Source: Streptomyces monomycini (lineage in GTDB: Bacteria; Actinomycetota; Actinomycetes; Streptomycetales; Streptomycetaceae). From it: DNA of 64,000 bases. This document shows positions 16,801 through 24,508 of this stretch, piece by piece (position 1 is the stretch's first letter; the number at the start of each line of letters is the position of its first letter). Made by a program: the position numbers and the translations under genes. The DNA lies in the NCBI RefSeq assembly GCF_022271435.1, contig NZ_JAFIQY010000013.1:1-64000 (forward strand), given 5' to 3'. The notes beneath the pieces were generated by a model that did no database searches, was not told the origin of the DNA, and saw nothing but the letters and a program-made list of their open reading frames with translations.

Positions 16801-17134
16801 CGTACGGACGCCGGTAGAGCACCTGATGGCGACGGGACGACCCGGTGGTGAGCTGGAGCGTCGCCGAGCCCTTGGGACAGAGCCGGCCACGACTGACCGG
16901 CGAGTCCGGGTCCCCCTCGATCTGGACGACCTTCTCGTCCTTGACGTACACCTGCTGACCGCAGCCGACCGCGCAGTACGGGCAGACCGAGCGCACCATC
17001 CGGTCGGCGGAGTCCGTACGCGGACGCAGCCGCTCCGTGTACGGCGACATGGCGGCGCGCCCCCGGCCCAGCGGGTCGCCTCCGGTCAGCTGCCGGTACA
17101 CGGGCCAGTCGCGAACCCGTTTGCGCACGCCCAT
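13886..17134 (-). CDS. Formate dehydrogenase catalytic subunit, molybdopterin type
   Basis: 1082 aa from ATG 17134, chosen for the GGAGGAGAAGCG directly upstream. CPYCAVGC plus a fourth Cys in RGRLCPKG (Cys51, 54, 58 and 86) bind a [4Fe-4S] cluster. Cys190 in RVCHSSTVAGLG sits where selenocysteine or cysteine ligates Mo/W, so this is a Cys enzyme, and His191 follows as in formate dehydrogenases. The enzyme oxidises formate to CO2. No twin-arginine signal is visible at the N-terminus, unlike periplasmic FdnG. It is the first gene of the coupled operon down to 11420. Confidence 0.92.
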   Translation of the reverse strand: MGVRKRVRDWPVYRQLTGGDPLGRGRAAMSPYTERLRPRTDSADRMVRSVCPYCAVGCGQQVYVKDEKVVQIEGDPDSPVSRGRLCPKGSATLQLTTGSSRRHQVLYRRPYGTDWEPLDLETAMDMVADRVVETRRRTWEWESDEGLYTARTLGIASLGGATLDNEENYLIKKLLTGLGVVQVENQARVCHSSTVAGLGTSFGRGGATTFMQDLQHADCIVIQGSNFAEAHPVGFQWVMEAKARGARVIHVDPRYTRTSALADLHVPLRAGSDIAFLGGIIHHVLTEEKDFREYVLNYTNAATLVGEDFRDTEDLAGVFSGLGEDGTHYDTLTWQYEGVDVQAPSGEVDELYEARVQEAGGPEHHGSGGARTGGEPPRDETLQHPRCVYQILKRHYARYTPEMVERICGVPQETFLRVCEDLTANSGRERTSAFCYAVGWTQHSVGAQYIRAASVLQLLLGNIGRPGGGIQALRGHASIQGSSDIPTLFNLLPGYLPMPHAHAHEDLDTFVRSSRTEKGFWGDMRSYFVSLLKAYYGDAATADNDYCFGHLPRLTGAHATYETVLAQLDGTCKGYFLMGENPAVGSANTRLQRLGMANLEWLVVRDFSLIESATWWQDGPETETGELRTEDIGTEVFFFPAAAHTEKSGSFTNTNRWVQWHHTAVEPEGDARSDLWFMYHLGRRIKAKLAASTDPMDRPVQDLTWDYPVQGPLEEPVAAAVLAEINGQGPDGAPLSAYTELKDDGSTKCGCWIYCGVYADGVNQAARKKPHTEQDWVAEEWAWAWPANRRILYNRASAAPDGTPWSERKAYVWWDAEEGKWTGHDVPDFIPDRAPDYEPPDGATGPDALRGDDPFIMQADGKGWLYVPAGLVDGPLPTHYEPQDSPFGNALYPSTPRSPVRRLHPHEGNRYHPSGDEPGADVYPYIVTTHRLTEHFTAGGMSRWSPYLAELQPELFCEISPRLAAERGLEHMGWATIITARNAIEARVMVTRRISSLTVEGRTVHQIGLPFHWGPNGVVTGDAANELVAIALDPNAHIQEDKALTADIRPGRRPRGPALPELVAAYRERAGIDATTGTEPRP

Positions 17135-17621
17135 CGCTTCTCCTCCAGCGGGTCTGCGGTCTGCCACGGCGGCCGCCTGCTCAAAGGCTCACCCGCCGGG
17201 ACCCCAGCGGCGAGCCGGGACGGCAAGCGGCCCCCAACAGCGGCAGGCAGACGCCACCAGCGCCCGACCACCGGCGCGAGGGCGGGTTCCCCACTCTGGC
17301 CAGGGAAAACCCGTACGGGGCAAAGATCCGCGCGACCCAGGAGAGGCCGAGCCGAACCCGTCGCGGCCCCTCCAGGGACCTCGTTCTGTCCTCGTACGGG
17401 TGAGAACGGCCCACCTCTCCACCAGGGGGACGGTCACCAGGTGGGGAGAGTTGGCCCCCTGCGCGCCCCCTCCCCCACAACGAACACAATGCGAGCCGCG
17501 CGCCAGCGCAAACCCCCGCGCGCAAAGCGCGCCCCGACAACCACGCACCCCATGCGAGCCGCGCGCCAGCGCAAAGCGCGCCCCGTGATTGACCCACCCA
17601 CCCCCGGGGAACCCCTGCCGC
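17135..17621. other. Divergent intergenic region with a 24-bp direct repeat
   Basis: This 487-bp gap lies between the divergent formate dehydrogenase operon and the decarboxylase gene and must hold both promoters. A perfect 24-bp repeat beginning ATGCGAGCCGCGCGCCAGCG occurs at 17489-17512 and 17552-17575, 63 bp apart. GCAAAGCGCGCCCCG also recurs nearby. No gene is supported. Confidence 0.65.
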
Positions 17622-19100
17622 ATGGCTGTCGATCACACACAGGCACCGGTTCTGGACGCGCTGGCCCGCTACCGACAGGCCGGCGAGCTCTCCTTCACCC
17701 CACCGGGCCACAAACAGGCCCGCGGCGCCGACCCCCTGGTGAGGGAGGTCCTGGGCGACGCCGTCTTCCACGGCGACCTCCTGGCCTCCGGCGGTCTGGA
17801 CGACCGCCTCGGCACCGCCCAAGTGCTGGACCGGGCCGAAGCGCTCATGGCGGACGCGGTGCACGCCTCGCACACGTTCTTCTCCACCTGCGGCAGCTCC
17901 CTGTCCGTCAAGGCGGCGATGCTGTCCGTCGCCGGCCCGCACGAGAAGCTGATCGTCGGGCGGGACGCGCACAAGTCGGTGGTGTCGGGCCTGATCCTGT
18001 CCGGCGTGCGGCCGATCTGGGTGGACCCGCAGTGGGACGAGGAGCGCCGGATCGCCCACCCGCCGTCGGTCGAAGCGTTCGAGCAGGCATTCGACGAGCA
18101 CCCCGACGCCCGCGGCGCACTGGTGACCAGCCCGACACCGTACGGCGCCTGCGCGAACCTCGACGCGCTGGCGCGCGTGTGCCACCGGCGCGGCCGCCCG
18201 CTGGTCGTGGACGAGGCGTGGGGCGCGCATCTGCCCTTCCATCCGGACCTGCCGTCCTGGGCGATGGACGCCGGCGCCGACGTCTGTGTGACGAGCATCC
18301 ACAAGATGGGCAGCGGCCTGGAACAGGGCTCGGTGTTCCACCTGCGGGGCGACCTGGTAGAGCCGACCGTACTGAAGTCACGGGCGGACCTCTTCGGCAC
18401 GACCAGCCCTTCGGTGCTGCTGTACGCGGGCCTGGACGGCTGGCGGCGGCAGATGGCCCTGCGGGGCCGGGACCTCCTCGGCCGGGCCCTGGACCTGGCC
18501 GCGCGGGTCCGGGGCGCCATCGAGGAGATCGACGGGCTGCACGTCAACGACCGGGCCGACTTCTGCGGTCCGGGGCTGGCCGACGACTTCGACCCGCTGC
18601 CCGTGGTGATCGACGTGAGCGGGCTCGGCACGTCCGGCTACCGCGCGGCCGACTGGCTGCGCGAACACCGCTCCGTCGACGCCCACCTCGCCGACCACCG
18701 GCGGATCAGCGCCCAGCTCACCCACGCCGACGACGAGGCGACCACCGGGATACTGCTCGACGCCCTGCGCGACCTGTCGCGGCACGCCGCGGACCTGCGC
18801 CCAGCCCCGGAGGTCGAGGTGCCGACGCCGGGCGAGCTGCGCCTGGAGCAGGTGTGCCTGCCGCGCGACGCCTACTTCGGCGAGGTCGAGGACGTACCGG
18901 TGCACGCGGCCGCAGGCCGCGTCGTGGCCGAGATGCTGACGCCCTACCCGCCGGGCATCCCGGCCGCCCTCCCCGGGGAACGCCTCGACGGCCCGGTGGT
19001 CCGCTATCTGACGAGCGGGGTACGGGCCGGGATGAACGTACCCGACGCGGCCGATCCCGAGCTGAAGACGGTCCGGGTGCTCGTCGAAGGGACTGACTGA
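17622..19100 (+). CDS. PLP-dependent Orn/Lys/Arg-type amino acid decarboxylase
   Basis: 492 aa from ATG 17622 (GGGGA upstream). Fold-type I features are present: LSFTPPGHKQARG at the N-terminus, FSTCGSSLSVKAAML for phosphate binding, VVDEAWGAHLPFHP with the PLP-interacting Asp, and Lys228 in TSIHKMGSG forming the Schiff base. The length matches the short, SpeA/YaaO-like branch lacking the N-terminal wing domain. The exact amino acid is not predictable. A cysteine hydrolase gene begins 1 bp after its stop, and an amino acid transporter converges from the other side. Confidence 0.9.
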   Translation: MAVDHTQAPVLDALARYRQAGELSFTPPGHKQARGADPLVREVLGDAVFHGDLLASGGLDDRLGTAQVLDRAEALMADAVHASHTFFSTCGSSLSVKAAMLSVAGPHEKLIVGRDAHKSVVSGLILSGVRPIWVDPQWDEERRIAHPPSVEAFEQAFDEHPDARGALVTSPTPYGACANLDALARVCHRRGRPLVVDEAWGAHLPFHPDLPSWAMDAGADVCVTSIHKMGSGLEQGSVFHLRGDLVEPTVLKSRADLFGTTSPSVLLYAGLDGWRRQMALRGRDLLGRALDLAARVRGAIEEIDGLHVNDRADFCGPGLADDFDPLPVVIDVSGLGTSGYRAADWLREHRSVDAHLADHRRISAQLTHADDEATTGILLDALRDLSRHAADLRPAPEVEVPTPGELRLEQVCLPRDAYFGEVEDVPVHAAAGRVVAEMLTPYPPGIPAALPGERLDGPVVRYLTSGVRAGMNVPDAADPELKTVRVLVEGTD

Positions 19101-19101
19101 C

Positions 19102-19647
19102 ATGCGGACGGCGCTCATCGTCATCGACATGATCAACACGTACGAGCACGCGGACGCCGAGCAGCTGCTGCCGTCGGTGCGCGACGCCCTGCCCGGCATG
19201 CTGCGCGTCCTGGAGCGGGCCCGGGCGAAGGAGTCGGACGTCGAAGTCATCTACGTCAACGACAACTTCGGCCGGTGGCGCTCGCACCACGACGAGATCC
19301 TCCGTACGGCGCTGGACGGACCCCACTCCGACCTGGTGGAGCCCCTGCGCCCCGACGACTCCTCGCTGTTCGTGGTCAAGGCCCGGCACTCGATCTTCTA
19401 CGAGACGCCGCTGGAGTACCTCCTCAGCCAGCACGGCATCGGCCGCATAGTGCTGTGCGGCCAGGTCACCGAACAGTGCGTGCTGTACTCGGCCCTCGAC
19501 GCGCACATCCGCCACCTGGAGGTCACGGTCCCGCGTGACGCGGTGGCCCACATCCACGCCGACCTCGCCGACGCCGCCCTGCGCATGATGGAACGGAACA
19601 TGAACGCGAACGTGACCGACTCGACGGCGGAAGAACTGTTCGGGTGA
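19102..19647 (+). CDS. Isochorismatase-like cysteine hydrolase
   Basis: 181 aa with the catalytic triad of the family: Asp9 in LIVIDMINTY, Lys93 in VVKARHSIFY and Cys126 in VTEQCVLYSALDA, preceded by the cis-peptide Val-Thr. Relatives hydrolyse amides such as nicotinamide or N-carbamoyl compounds. Because it is cotranscribed with a decarboxylase, an amine- or carbamoyl-related substrate is plausible but not shown. Complete length, no damage. Confidence 0.88.
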   Translation: MRTALIVIDMINTYEHADAEQLLPSVRDALPGMLRVLERARAKESDVEVIYVNDNFGRWRSHHDEILRTALDGPHSDLVEPLRPDDSSLFVVKARHSIFYETPLEYLLSQHGIGRIVLCGQVTEQCVLYSALDAHIRHLEVTVPRDAVAHIHADLADAALRMMERNMNANVTDSTAEELFG

Positions 19648-19693
19648 TCACGGCGGATGATCCCGGGTACCCGGAAGCTCCGTACAGCGGCTG

Positions 19694-21130
19694 TCAGCCC
19701 CCGCCGGCGGACCGCTTCGGCCCCGGCCGTCCCCCCTTCGGCCCGAACGGCCACTCCCTCTCCGCCCGCGCCCACAGCAGATACGCCACCACGCCCGACG
19801 CGACCCAGGCCGACGACCACGCGACAGGGTGCCGTCCGGGCGCGTTGCGGTCCGCGCTGCCGTAGACCACCAGCCAGCCGGCGAACGCGACGACGCTGGG
19901 CAGCGGGTAGCACCACATCCGGTACGGGCGCCGCAGCTCCGGTTCCCGGCGGCGCAGCACCGTCAAGGCCACGATCTGCGCCAGCGCCTGCACGAGCACC
20001 ATCACGGAGGTCAGCAGCTGGATCAGGGTGGCCAGGTCCGTGTGCCGCCCGACGAGGAACCCGGCCGCCGTGATGCCGCCCAGGGTGAGCAGGCTCAGCG
20101 CGGGAAAGCGGTGGCGCGGGTGCAGCCTGCCGTACGGGCGGAAGAAGACCCGGTCCCGGGCGGCGTCGTACGGTATGCGGGAGCCCCCGAGCAACCCGAC
20201 CAGGACCGAGGCGACGGCGGTGACCAGGATGAGCACCGTGACGGCGACGGCGGGGCCACGCCCCCACGCCGTCTCCAGGACGGCGGAGGCGACGGAAGTG
20301 GCGGCGGGGTTCCGCGGATCGAGCATGTCGCGCCAGTCGATGACGCCGAGGGTGCCTATCTGGAGCAGCAGGTAGACCGCCATGATGCCGAGGACGGAGC
20401 GGATGACGGACCGCGGGAGGGTGCGGCCGGGGTCCTTGAGTTCGGCACCGAGGTAGGCGGCGGTGTTGTAGCCGAGGTAGTCGTAGATGCCGATGGTCAG
20501 GCCCGCGCCGAAGCCCGCCCAGAAGTGACCCGCCGTCAGGTCGAACGCGTGCGCCGGGTAGGAGAAGGCCTGCTCCGCGTCGAAGTGGGTGAACGCGGCC
20601 ACGAGCACGAGCAGCACGGCCGTGACCATCACCGCCCACAGCACGACGGAGAGCCGGGCCACGCTCTCCACCCGCCGCCACAGCACCACGACCACGAGCC
20701 CGGTCAGGGCGAGACCGACGAAGTCGCCCTGACCGGGAGTCATGTCCGGCCACAGATAGCCGAGATACTGCACAAACCCGATGACGCCGGTCGACATGGC
20801 GAGCGGGACGAAGAGCATCGCCGTCCATACGAACAGGAAGGGCATCAGCTTGCCGGTACGGGGCCCGAACGCCCGCCGCAGATACAGGTAACTGCCGCCC
20901 GCCCCCGGCAGCGCGGCGCCCAACTCCGCCCAGACCAGCCCGTCGGCGAGGGCCAGCACCGCTCCCGCGAGAAAGCCCGTCACGGCCTGCGGTCCGCCGA
21001 ACGCGGCCACCATGAGCGGGATGGTCACGAAGGGCCCGATGCCGCACATCTGGCTCATGTTGAGGGCGGTGGCCTGGAACGGGCCGATGCGGCGAGTGAA
21101 TCCGGCGGTCTCGGCGGGGAGTTCGGGCAT
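19694..21130 (-). CDS. APC-family amino acid/polyamine permease
   Basis: 478 aa with about twelve hydrophobic helices. The first contains GIGPFVTIPLMVAAFGG, the unwound substrate-binding segment of APC transporters, and PGAGGSYLYLRRAFGP follows in TM2-3 as in the amino acid/polyamine subgroup. ATG 21130 is taken because longer frames read into the promoter region. It converges on the decarboxylase/hydrolase pair, so it may import the amino acid that those enzymes use. It is divergent from the peptide cassette. Confidence 0.88.
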   Translation of the reverse strand: MPELPAETAGFTRRIGPFQATALNMSQMCGIGPFVTIPLMVAAFGGPQAVTGFLAGAVLALADGLVWAELGAALPGAGGSYLYLRRAFGPRTGKLMPFLFVWTAMLFVPLAMSTGVIGFVQYLGYLWPDMTPGQGDFVGLALTGLVVVVLWRRVESVARLSVVLWAVMVTAVLLVLVAAFTHFDAEQAFSYPAHAFDLTAGHFWAGFGAGLTIGIYDYLGYNTAAYLGAELKDPGRTLPRSVIRSVLGIMAVYLLLQIGTLGVIDWRDMLDPRNPAATSVASAVLETAWGRGPAVAVTVLILVTAVASVLVGLLGGSRIPYDAARDRVFFRPYGRLHPRHRFPALSLLTLGGITAAGFLVGRHTDLATLIQLLTSVMVLVQALAQIVALTVLRRREPELRRPYRMWCYPLPSVVAFAGWLVVYGSADRNAPGRHPVAWSSAWVASGVVAYLLWARAEREWPFGPKGGRPGPKRSAGGG

Positions 21131-21370
21131 GCGGTGGGCCCCTCTCTCGGGCGGGTCGGCGTGGGTGCCACCGGGCCGGCGCGCACGGCAACGGGCGGAC
21201 GCCCCACCCGCCGCCCCCGGTACGGCGTGGATTGTCCCGCACATGACCGCTCCCGCCGCCCCGTTCGCCGCTTCTCCCTCCAATGGTCGATATGTCGATT
21301 TAGGAGTACTTTGGGAGATGGCATCGGGGGCACCACCGATCTTGGTGGTGACATCTCTTCGAGGGAGCGA
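21131..21370. promoter_or_regulatory. Divergent promoter region of the permease and the peptide cassette
   Basis: About 240 bp. The 21278-21315 part is A/T-rich for this genome and contains a TCGATatgTCGAT direct repeat, suggesting a promoter for the rightward cassette. A 7-bp perfect stem follows closer to the peptide start (see the hairpin entry). No gene is supported here. Confidence 0.5.
21331..21350 (+). promoter_or_regulatory. Inverted repeat in the leader of the peptide cassette
   Basis: CACCACC at 21331-21337 pairs with GGTGGTG at 21344-21350 around a 6-nt loop. It lies 20 bp before the ATG of the small peptide gene, so it may be an operator or an RNA hairpin just upstream of the ribosome binding site (GAGGGAG, 21361-21367). 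Confidence 0.45.
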
Positions 21371-21562
21371 ATGATGCTTGCCCAGACCCTCCAGCCCACT
21401 GGCCTCACACTCGACAAGGAAGCACTGGGGTGGGTGGCGACCCAGCCCGAAGCCCCGCTCAGCGACGCTCCGGTCCCCGCCCCGCACGGCGCCGCCTGGG
21501 GTGTTCTGCTCCTGGGCCTCCTGATCTCGCCCAAGGAGCCGAAGGAAACGAAGCGCCGGTGA
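21371..21562 (+). CDS. 63-aa peptide with leader-like N-terminus and hydrophobic C-terminal segment
   Basis: The ATG at 21371 (a second ATG follows at 21374) has GAGGGAG at ideal spacing. The N-terminal half is mildly acidic with TLDKEALGW, the middle is Pro/Ala-rich (PLSDAPVPAPHG), then AAWGVLLLGLLI forms a short hydrophobic stretch, and the end is basic (SPKEPKETKRR). It contains no Cys and few Ser/Thr in the second half. The size, first position in a tightly overlapping operon and bipartite look resemble a RiPP precursor, but it could also be a small membrane protein. The next gene overlaps it as GTGA. Confidence 0.7.
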   Translation: MMLAQTLQPTGLTLDKEALGWVATQPEAPLSDAPVPAPHGAAWGVLLLGLLISPKEPKETKRR

Positions 21563-22386
21563 TCTCCGAGCGTGCACGGACCGCCCACAGCGAATCGGCC
21601 GACCAGTTGGCCCGTCGCGCCCTCGATGCCCTCCGGGGCACCGGGGGCGCCGCCGTGGCCGCGGTCCACGTGGAGGCCGCGGCGGCGGAGTCCGGGGGCG
21701 ACCCGGGGGTGGCGCTGGGCGCCGTCCGCATCCTGGGGGCGGACGTCCTCGCACCGTACGTACTGACCGGCCAGGCCCCTCCCGCGGGGGACACGGCCGC
21801 CGTCGGCCTGGCACTCAGTGCCCTCCCACCCGACGAGACGCCGCCTCCCGCCCCGCCCGCGGGCACCGAGGAGGCGTGGACGATGGCCTGGATCGACTGG
21901 GGTCTCGCCACCGTGCTGGCGCGCCTCGACCCCGCCAACTCGCCGGTACGCGCGGCCCCCCTCCCGCAGGACCCGCCGCGGTGCGACGACGCGACGCCCC
22001 GCGATCTGCCGCCGACCACCGCCGCGCACGACGGCGACCGCTTGGACGAGCCCGGCGCCCCCGCCGAGGAGGGCTGGGTCTCCTGGTCCGTACGCATGGG
22101 AAAGCTGGCCTCCCTCGCCCTGCCGGGACTGGACGGACCGGTGCACGACGCCGCCCGGGCCGGAGCCCTCGGGCTGGCCCGCGGTGCCACCCGTGCCACT
22201 CTGCGGCGGGACCACCCCACCGCCGCCCGGATCACCCGCTGGCTGGCCTGGCTCCACGCCGACGGGGTACAGCTGCCGCTGGACCCCGCCCCCCTGACCG
22301 AGAACATCGGGCTGCTCGGCGGCGGCGACCGCCCCGCGCTGGACACCGCGGTCGCCCGCCGTCTGCTCGGCTTGGAGGACGTATGA
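21559..22386 (+). CDS. Unknown protein of the peptide cassette
   Basis: 275 aa from GTG 21559, which overlaps the peptide stop (GTGA) and has GAAGGAAAC upstream inside the peptide gene. It is soluble and mostly helical, with a Pro/Asp-rich linker around residues 95-175. No cofactor motif is visible. Near the C-terminus RWLAWLHADGVQLPLDP resembles the ALAWLHANREHGKL segment at the start of the next protein, hinting that the two share a fold. Function unknown. Confidence 0.8.
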   Translation: MISERARTAHSESADQLARRALDALRGTGGAAVAAVHVEAAAAESGGDPGVALGAVRILGADVLAPYVLTGQAPPAGDTAAVGLALSALPPDETPPPAPPAGTEEAWTMAWIDWGLATVLARLDPANSPVRAAPLPQDPPRCDDATPRDLPPTTAAHDGDRLDEPGAPAEEGWVSWSVRMGKLASLALPGLDGPVHDAARAGALGLARGATRATLRRDHPTAARITRWLAWLHADGVQLPLDPAPLTENIGLLGGGDRPALDTAVARRLLGLEDV

Positions 22387-22414
22387 GCCGCATGAGCCGC
22401 ATGAGTGAGGACGT

Positions 22415-23350
22415 ATGAGCCCGGCCCCGGCGCAGACCGCACACGCCATCGGCTCCCGCGCCCTGGCCTGGCTGCACGCCAACCGCGAGCACGGCAAGCT
22501 CTCCGACTGCCCCCGCGCGGACCTCGTCGACGACGCCGACACCTACAAGGGCCTGGGCGAATCGGCACTCGCCGCCTCCCTGGTCCTGCGCGGCGGCGTC
22601 GCCGGAACGGCGGAACTCGCCCTGGCCCGCGAGCTGCTGGAATTCTGCTGGCAGCAGGTGGACAACGGCGCGCTGCTGTACGAACGGCTGCTGCGGCACC
22701 CGCTCAAGACCGACCCGATGGAAACCTACGCCCACTTCGTCCGGGGCGGTTACCGCCACCCACAGTTCGAGCGGCTGGCCGCCCACACGGTCACACTGCG
22801 TTCGACGCACGCCGTGGAACACGTACCGAACCGGCGGCTCGCGGTCGCCAACTCCGCCCGCGTCATCGGCTTCGACCCCGGCCCGGCCGCCTACGACTGG
22901 GCCACGCTGACCCGCGCGACCTGGCTGGGCGCCACACCGGAGCCCTGGCACATCGACTGGCTGACCGGTTACAGCGTCACCCACGTCGTCTTCCACCTCA
23001 CCGACTGGGGACGGCTGCCCGACCGGCTCCCCGCCGAGCTCGCGGCGTACCTCACCCGGTGGCTCCCGGTGTGGACCGAAATCTGGGCGGAGTCCGGCCA
23101 GTGGGACCTGATGGCCGAGCTGATGATCGTCGGCGCCTGTCTGCCGGAGCCCTGGGCGGAGACCGGCGACTGGCAGCGGCTGGCCGGCCTCCAGCGCGAG
23201 GACGGGCTCGTCCCCCGCGACGACCAGCCCGTCGAAGGCGATCCGGCCGAACTCTTCGACGCCCACCAGCACCCCACCGTCGTGGCCGTCGTCGCGGGCA
23301 CCGTCGCCCTCACCCGGGCGCTGGGCGGCGCGGGGCAGCCCGGCCCATGA
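22415..23350 (+). CDS. Unknown actinobacterial protein (DUF6895-like by memory)
   Basis: 311 aa of all-helical character: ALAWLHANREHGKLSD at the N-terminus, DTYKGLGESALAASLVL, VEHVPNRRLAVANSARVIGF near the middle and WHIDWLTGYSVTHVVFHLTDWG after it. The repeated helix pairs with conserved Trp/His suggest an alpha/alpha toroid. I associate such proteins with DUF6895, but this was not verified. No catalytic motif is known to me. It sits 28 bp after a duplicated start region and overlaps the next gene as ATGA. Confidence 0.8.
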   Translation: MSPAPAQTAHAIGSRALAWLHANREHGKLSDCPRADLVDDADTYKGLGESALAASLVLRGGVAGTAELALARELLEFCWQQVDNGALLYERLLRHPLKTDPMETYAHFVRGGYRHPQFERLAAHTVTLRSTHAVEHVPNRRLAVANSARVIGFDPGPAAYDWATLTRATWLGATPEPWHIDWLTGYSVTHVVFHLTDWGRLPDRLPAELAAYLTRWLPVWTEIWAESGQWDLMAELMIVGACLPEPWAETGDWQRLAGLQREDGLVPRDDQPVEGDPAELFDAHQHPTVVAVVAGTVALTRALGGAGQPGP

Positions 23351-24450
23351 CCCCGCCGGGGGCGCCGTACGCGGCGGCATCCGGCCTCCCCGAGGCGCTG
23401 CCGCGGGAGCTGCCGGATGCGCTGCTGTCGGCCGCCCCGGGCGCGAGTGCCGTCGCCGTCGGCCTGTACCGGCGCGGACGGCGGTCCTTCCTCGTCCGGG
23501 GCAGCACCACACGGGAGGGCGGGGTGCCGGTGGAGCCGGGCACCCGCTTCGAAGCCGGTTCGCTCAGCAAGACGTTCACCGCGCTGCTCTTCGCCGAGCA
23601 GGCCGCCCGGGGCGAGGTGGATCACCACGATCCGGCCGCCCGCCACCTGCCGGCGGGTACGTGCGTCCCCGTACGCGGTACGGACATCACCCTCACCCAC
23701 CTGGCCACCCACACCTCGGGGCTGCCCCGCCTGCCTCCGGGGCTGCTGCGCTCCGACATACTCCGTCTACCGACCGACCCCTATGCGGCATTCACGCGCG
23801 CGGACGTGCTGCGCGCCCTGGCCCGTACCCGACTGCGCTCCCGGCCGGGCACCCGGGTGCGGTACTCCAACTTCGGTGTCGGCCTCCTGGGGCACGCCCT
23901 GTGCGGGGCGGCCGGCGGACTCCCGTACGAGGACCTGCTCGCATCCCGCGTCCTGCGGCCCCTCGGCCTGCACGACACGAGCGCCACCGCCGACCCGCCT
24001 CTCGGCGGCACCCAGGTCACCGGCTACTGGCACGGCCGCGCCCGACCGCCGTTCGGCATTCCGGGCCTGCCCGGCGCCGGAGCCGTCCGCTCCAGCGCGC
24101 GCGACCTGCTGACGCTCGCCGAGGCGCTGATCAGCCCGGGAGACGCGACCGTCACCGGCGCGCCGTCGGCGCCCTTGCGTACCGCCCTGGAGGACGTCAC
24201 ACGCCCGCGTCTCGTCCTGCCCCGCAGCACGTCCCAGCTCGCCCTGATCTGGAACATCCGCCCCCGGTCCGACGGCTCCGGCCTCTACCACCACTCGGGC
24301 GGCACCCGCGGCTGTACGGCCTTCGTCGCCTTCAGTCCGCGGCACGAGACCGCGCTGGTCGCCCTGGCCAACAGCGCGCCGGGGCTCCGCGCCCCGTTCG
24401 TCCAGCAGGCGTACGACACCGTGTCGGACCTGCTCCGTGCCCCGGAGTGA
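23347..24450 (+). CDS. Serine hydrolase of the beta-lactamase/PBP fold
   Basis: 367 aa with all three class C-type motifs: Ser72-Leu-Ser-Lys75 in FEAGSLSKTFTALL, Tyr173-Ser-Asn175 in VRYSNFGVGLLG and His316-Ser-Gly318 in YHHSGGTRG. Such proteins are esterases, D-aminopeptidases, beta-lactamases or RiPP-associated peptidases. No signal peptide is evident, so it probably acts in the cytoplasm. It is the last gene of the cassette, coupled by ATGA overlap. A peptidase role towards the cassette peptide is possible, but is inference only. Confidence 0.88.
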   Translation: MTPPGAPYAAASGLPEALPRELPDALLSAAPGASAVAVGLYRRGRRSFLVRGSTTREGGVPVEPGTRFEAGSLSKTFTALLFAEQAARGEVDHHDPAARHLPAGTCVPVRGTDITLTHLATHTSGLPRLPPGLLRSDILRLPTDPYAAFTRADVLRALARTRLRSRPGTRVRYSNFGVGLLGHALCGAAGGLPYEDLLASRVLRPLGLHDTSATADPPLGGTQVTGYWHGRARPPFGIPGLPGAGAVRSSARDLLTLAEALISPGDATVTGAPSAPLRTALEDVTRPRLVLPRSTSQLALIWNIRPRSDGSGLYHHSGGTRGCTAFVAFSPRHETALVALANSAPGLRAPFVQQAYDTVSDLLRAPE

Positions 24451-24508
24451 CCCCGGCCTGATCCCGGCCTGATCCCGGTCTGGCTCCAACCCGCCCCGCC
24501 CCCGAGTT

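Noticed and set aside
14498..19096. Very long plus-strand open frame (over 1500 codons)
   Set aside because: It is the GC-rich antisense shadow of the formate dehydrogenase catalytic subunit and the off-frame of the decarboxylase; composition is low-complexity and has no domain.
24451..24508. Short CCTGATCCCGG repeats between convergent genes
   Set aside because: Only two to three imperfect copies; too short to separate from a normal intergenic sequence.
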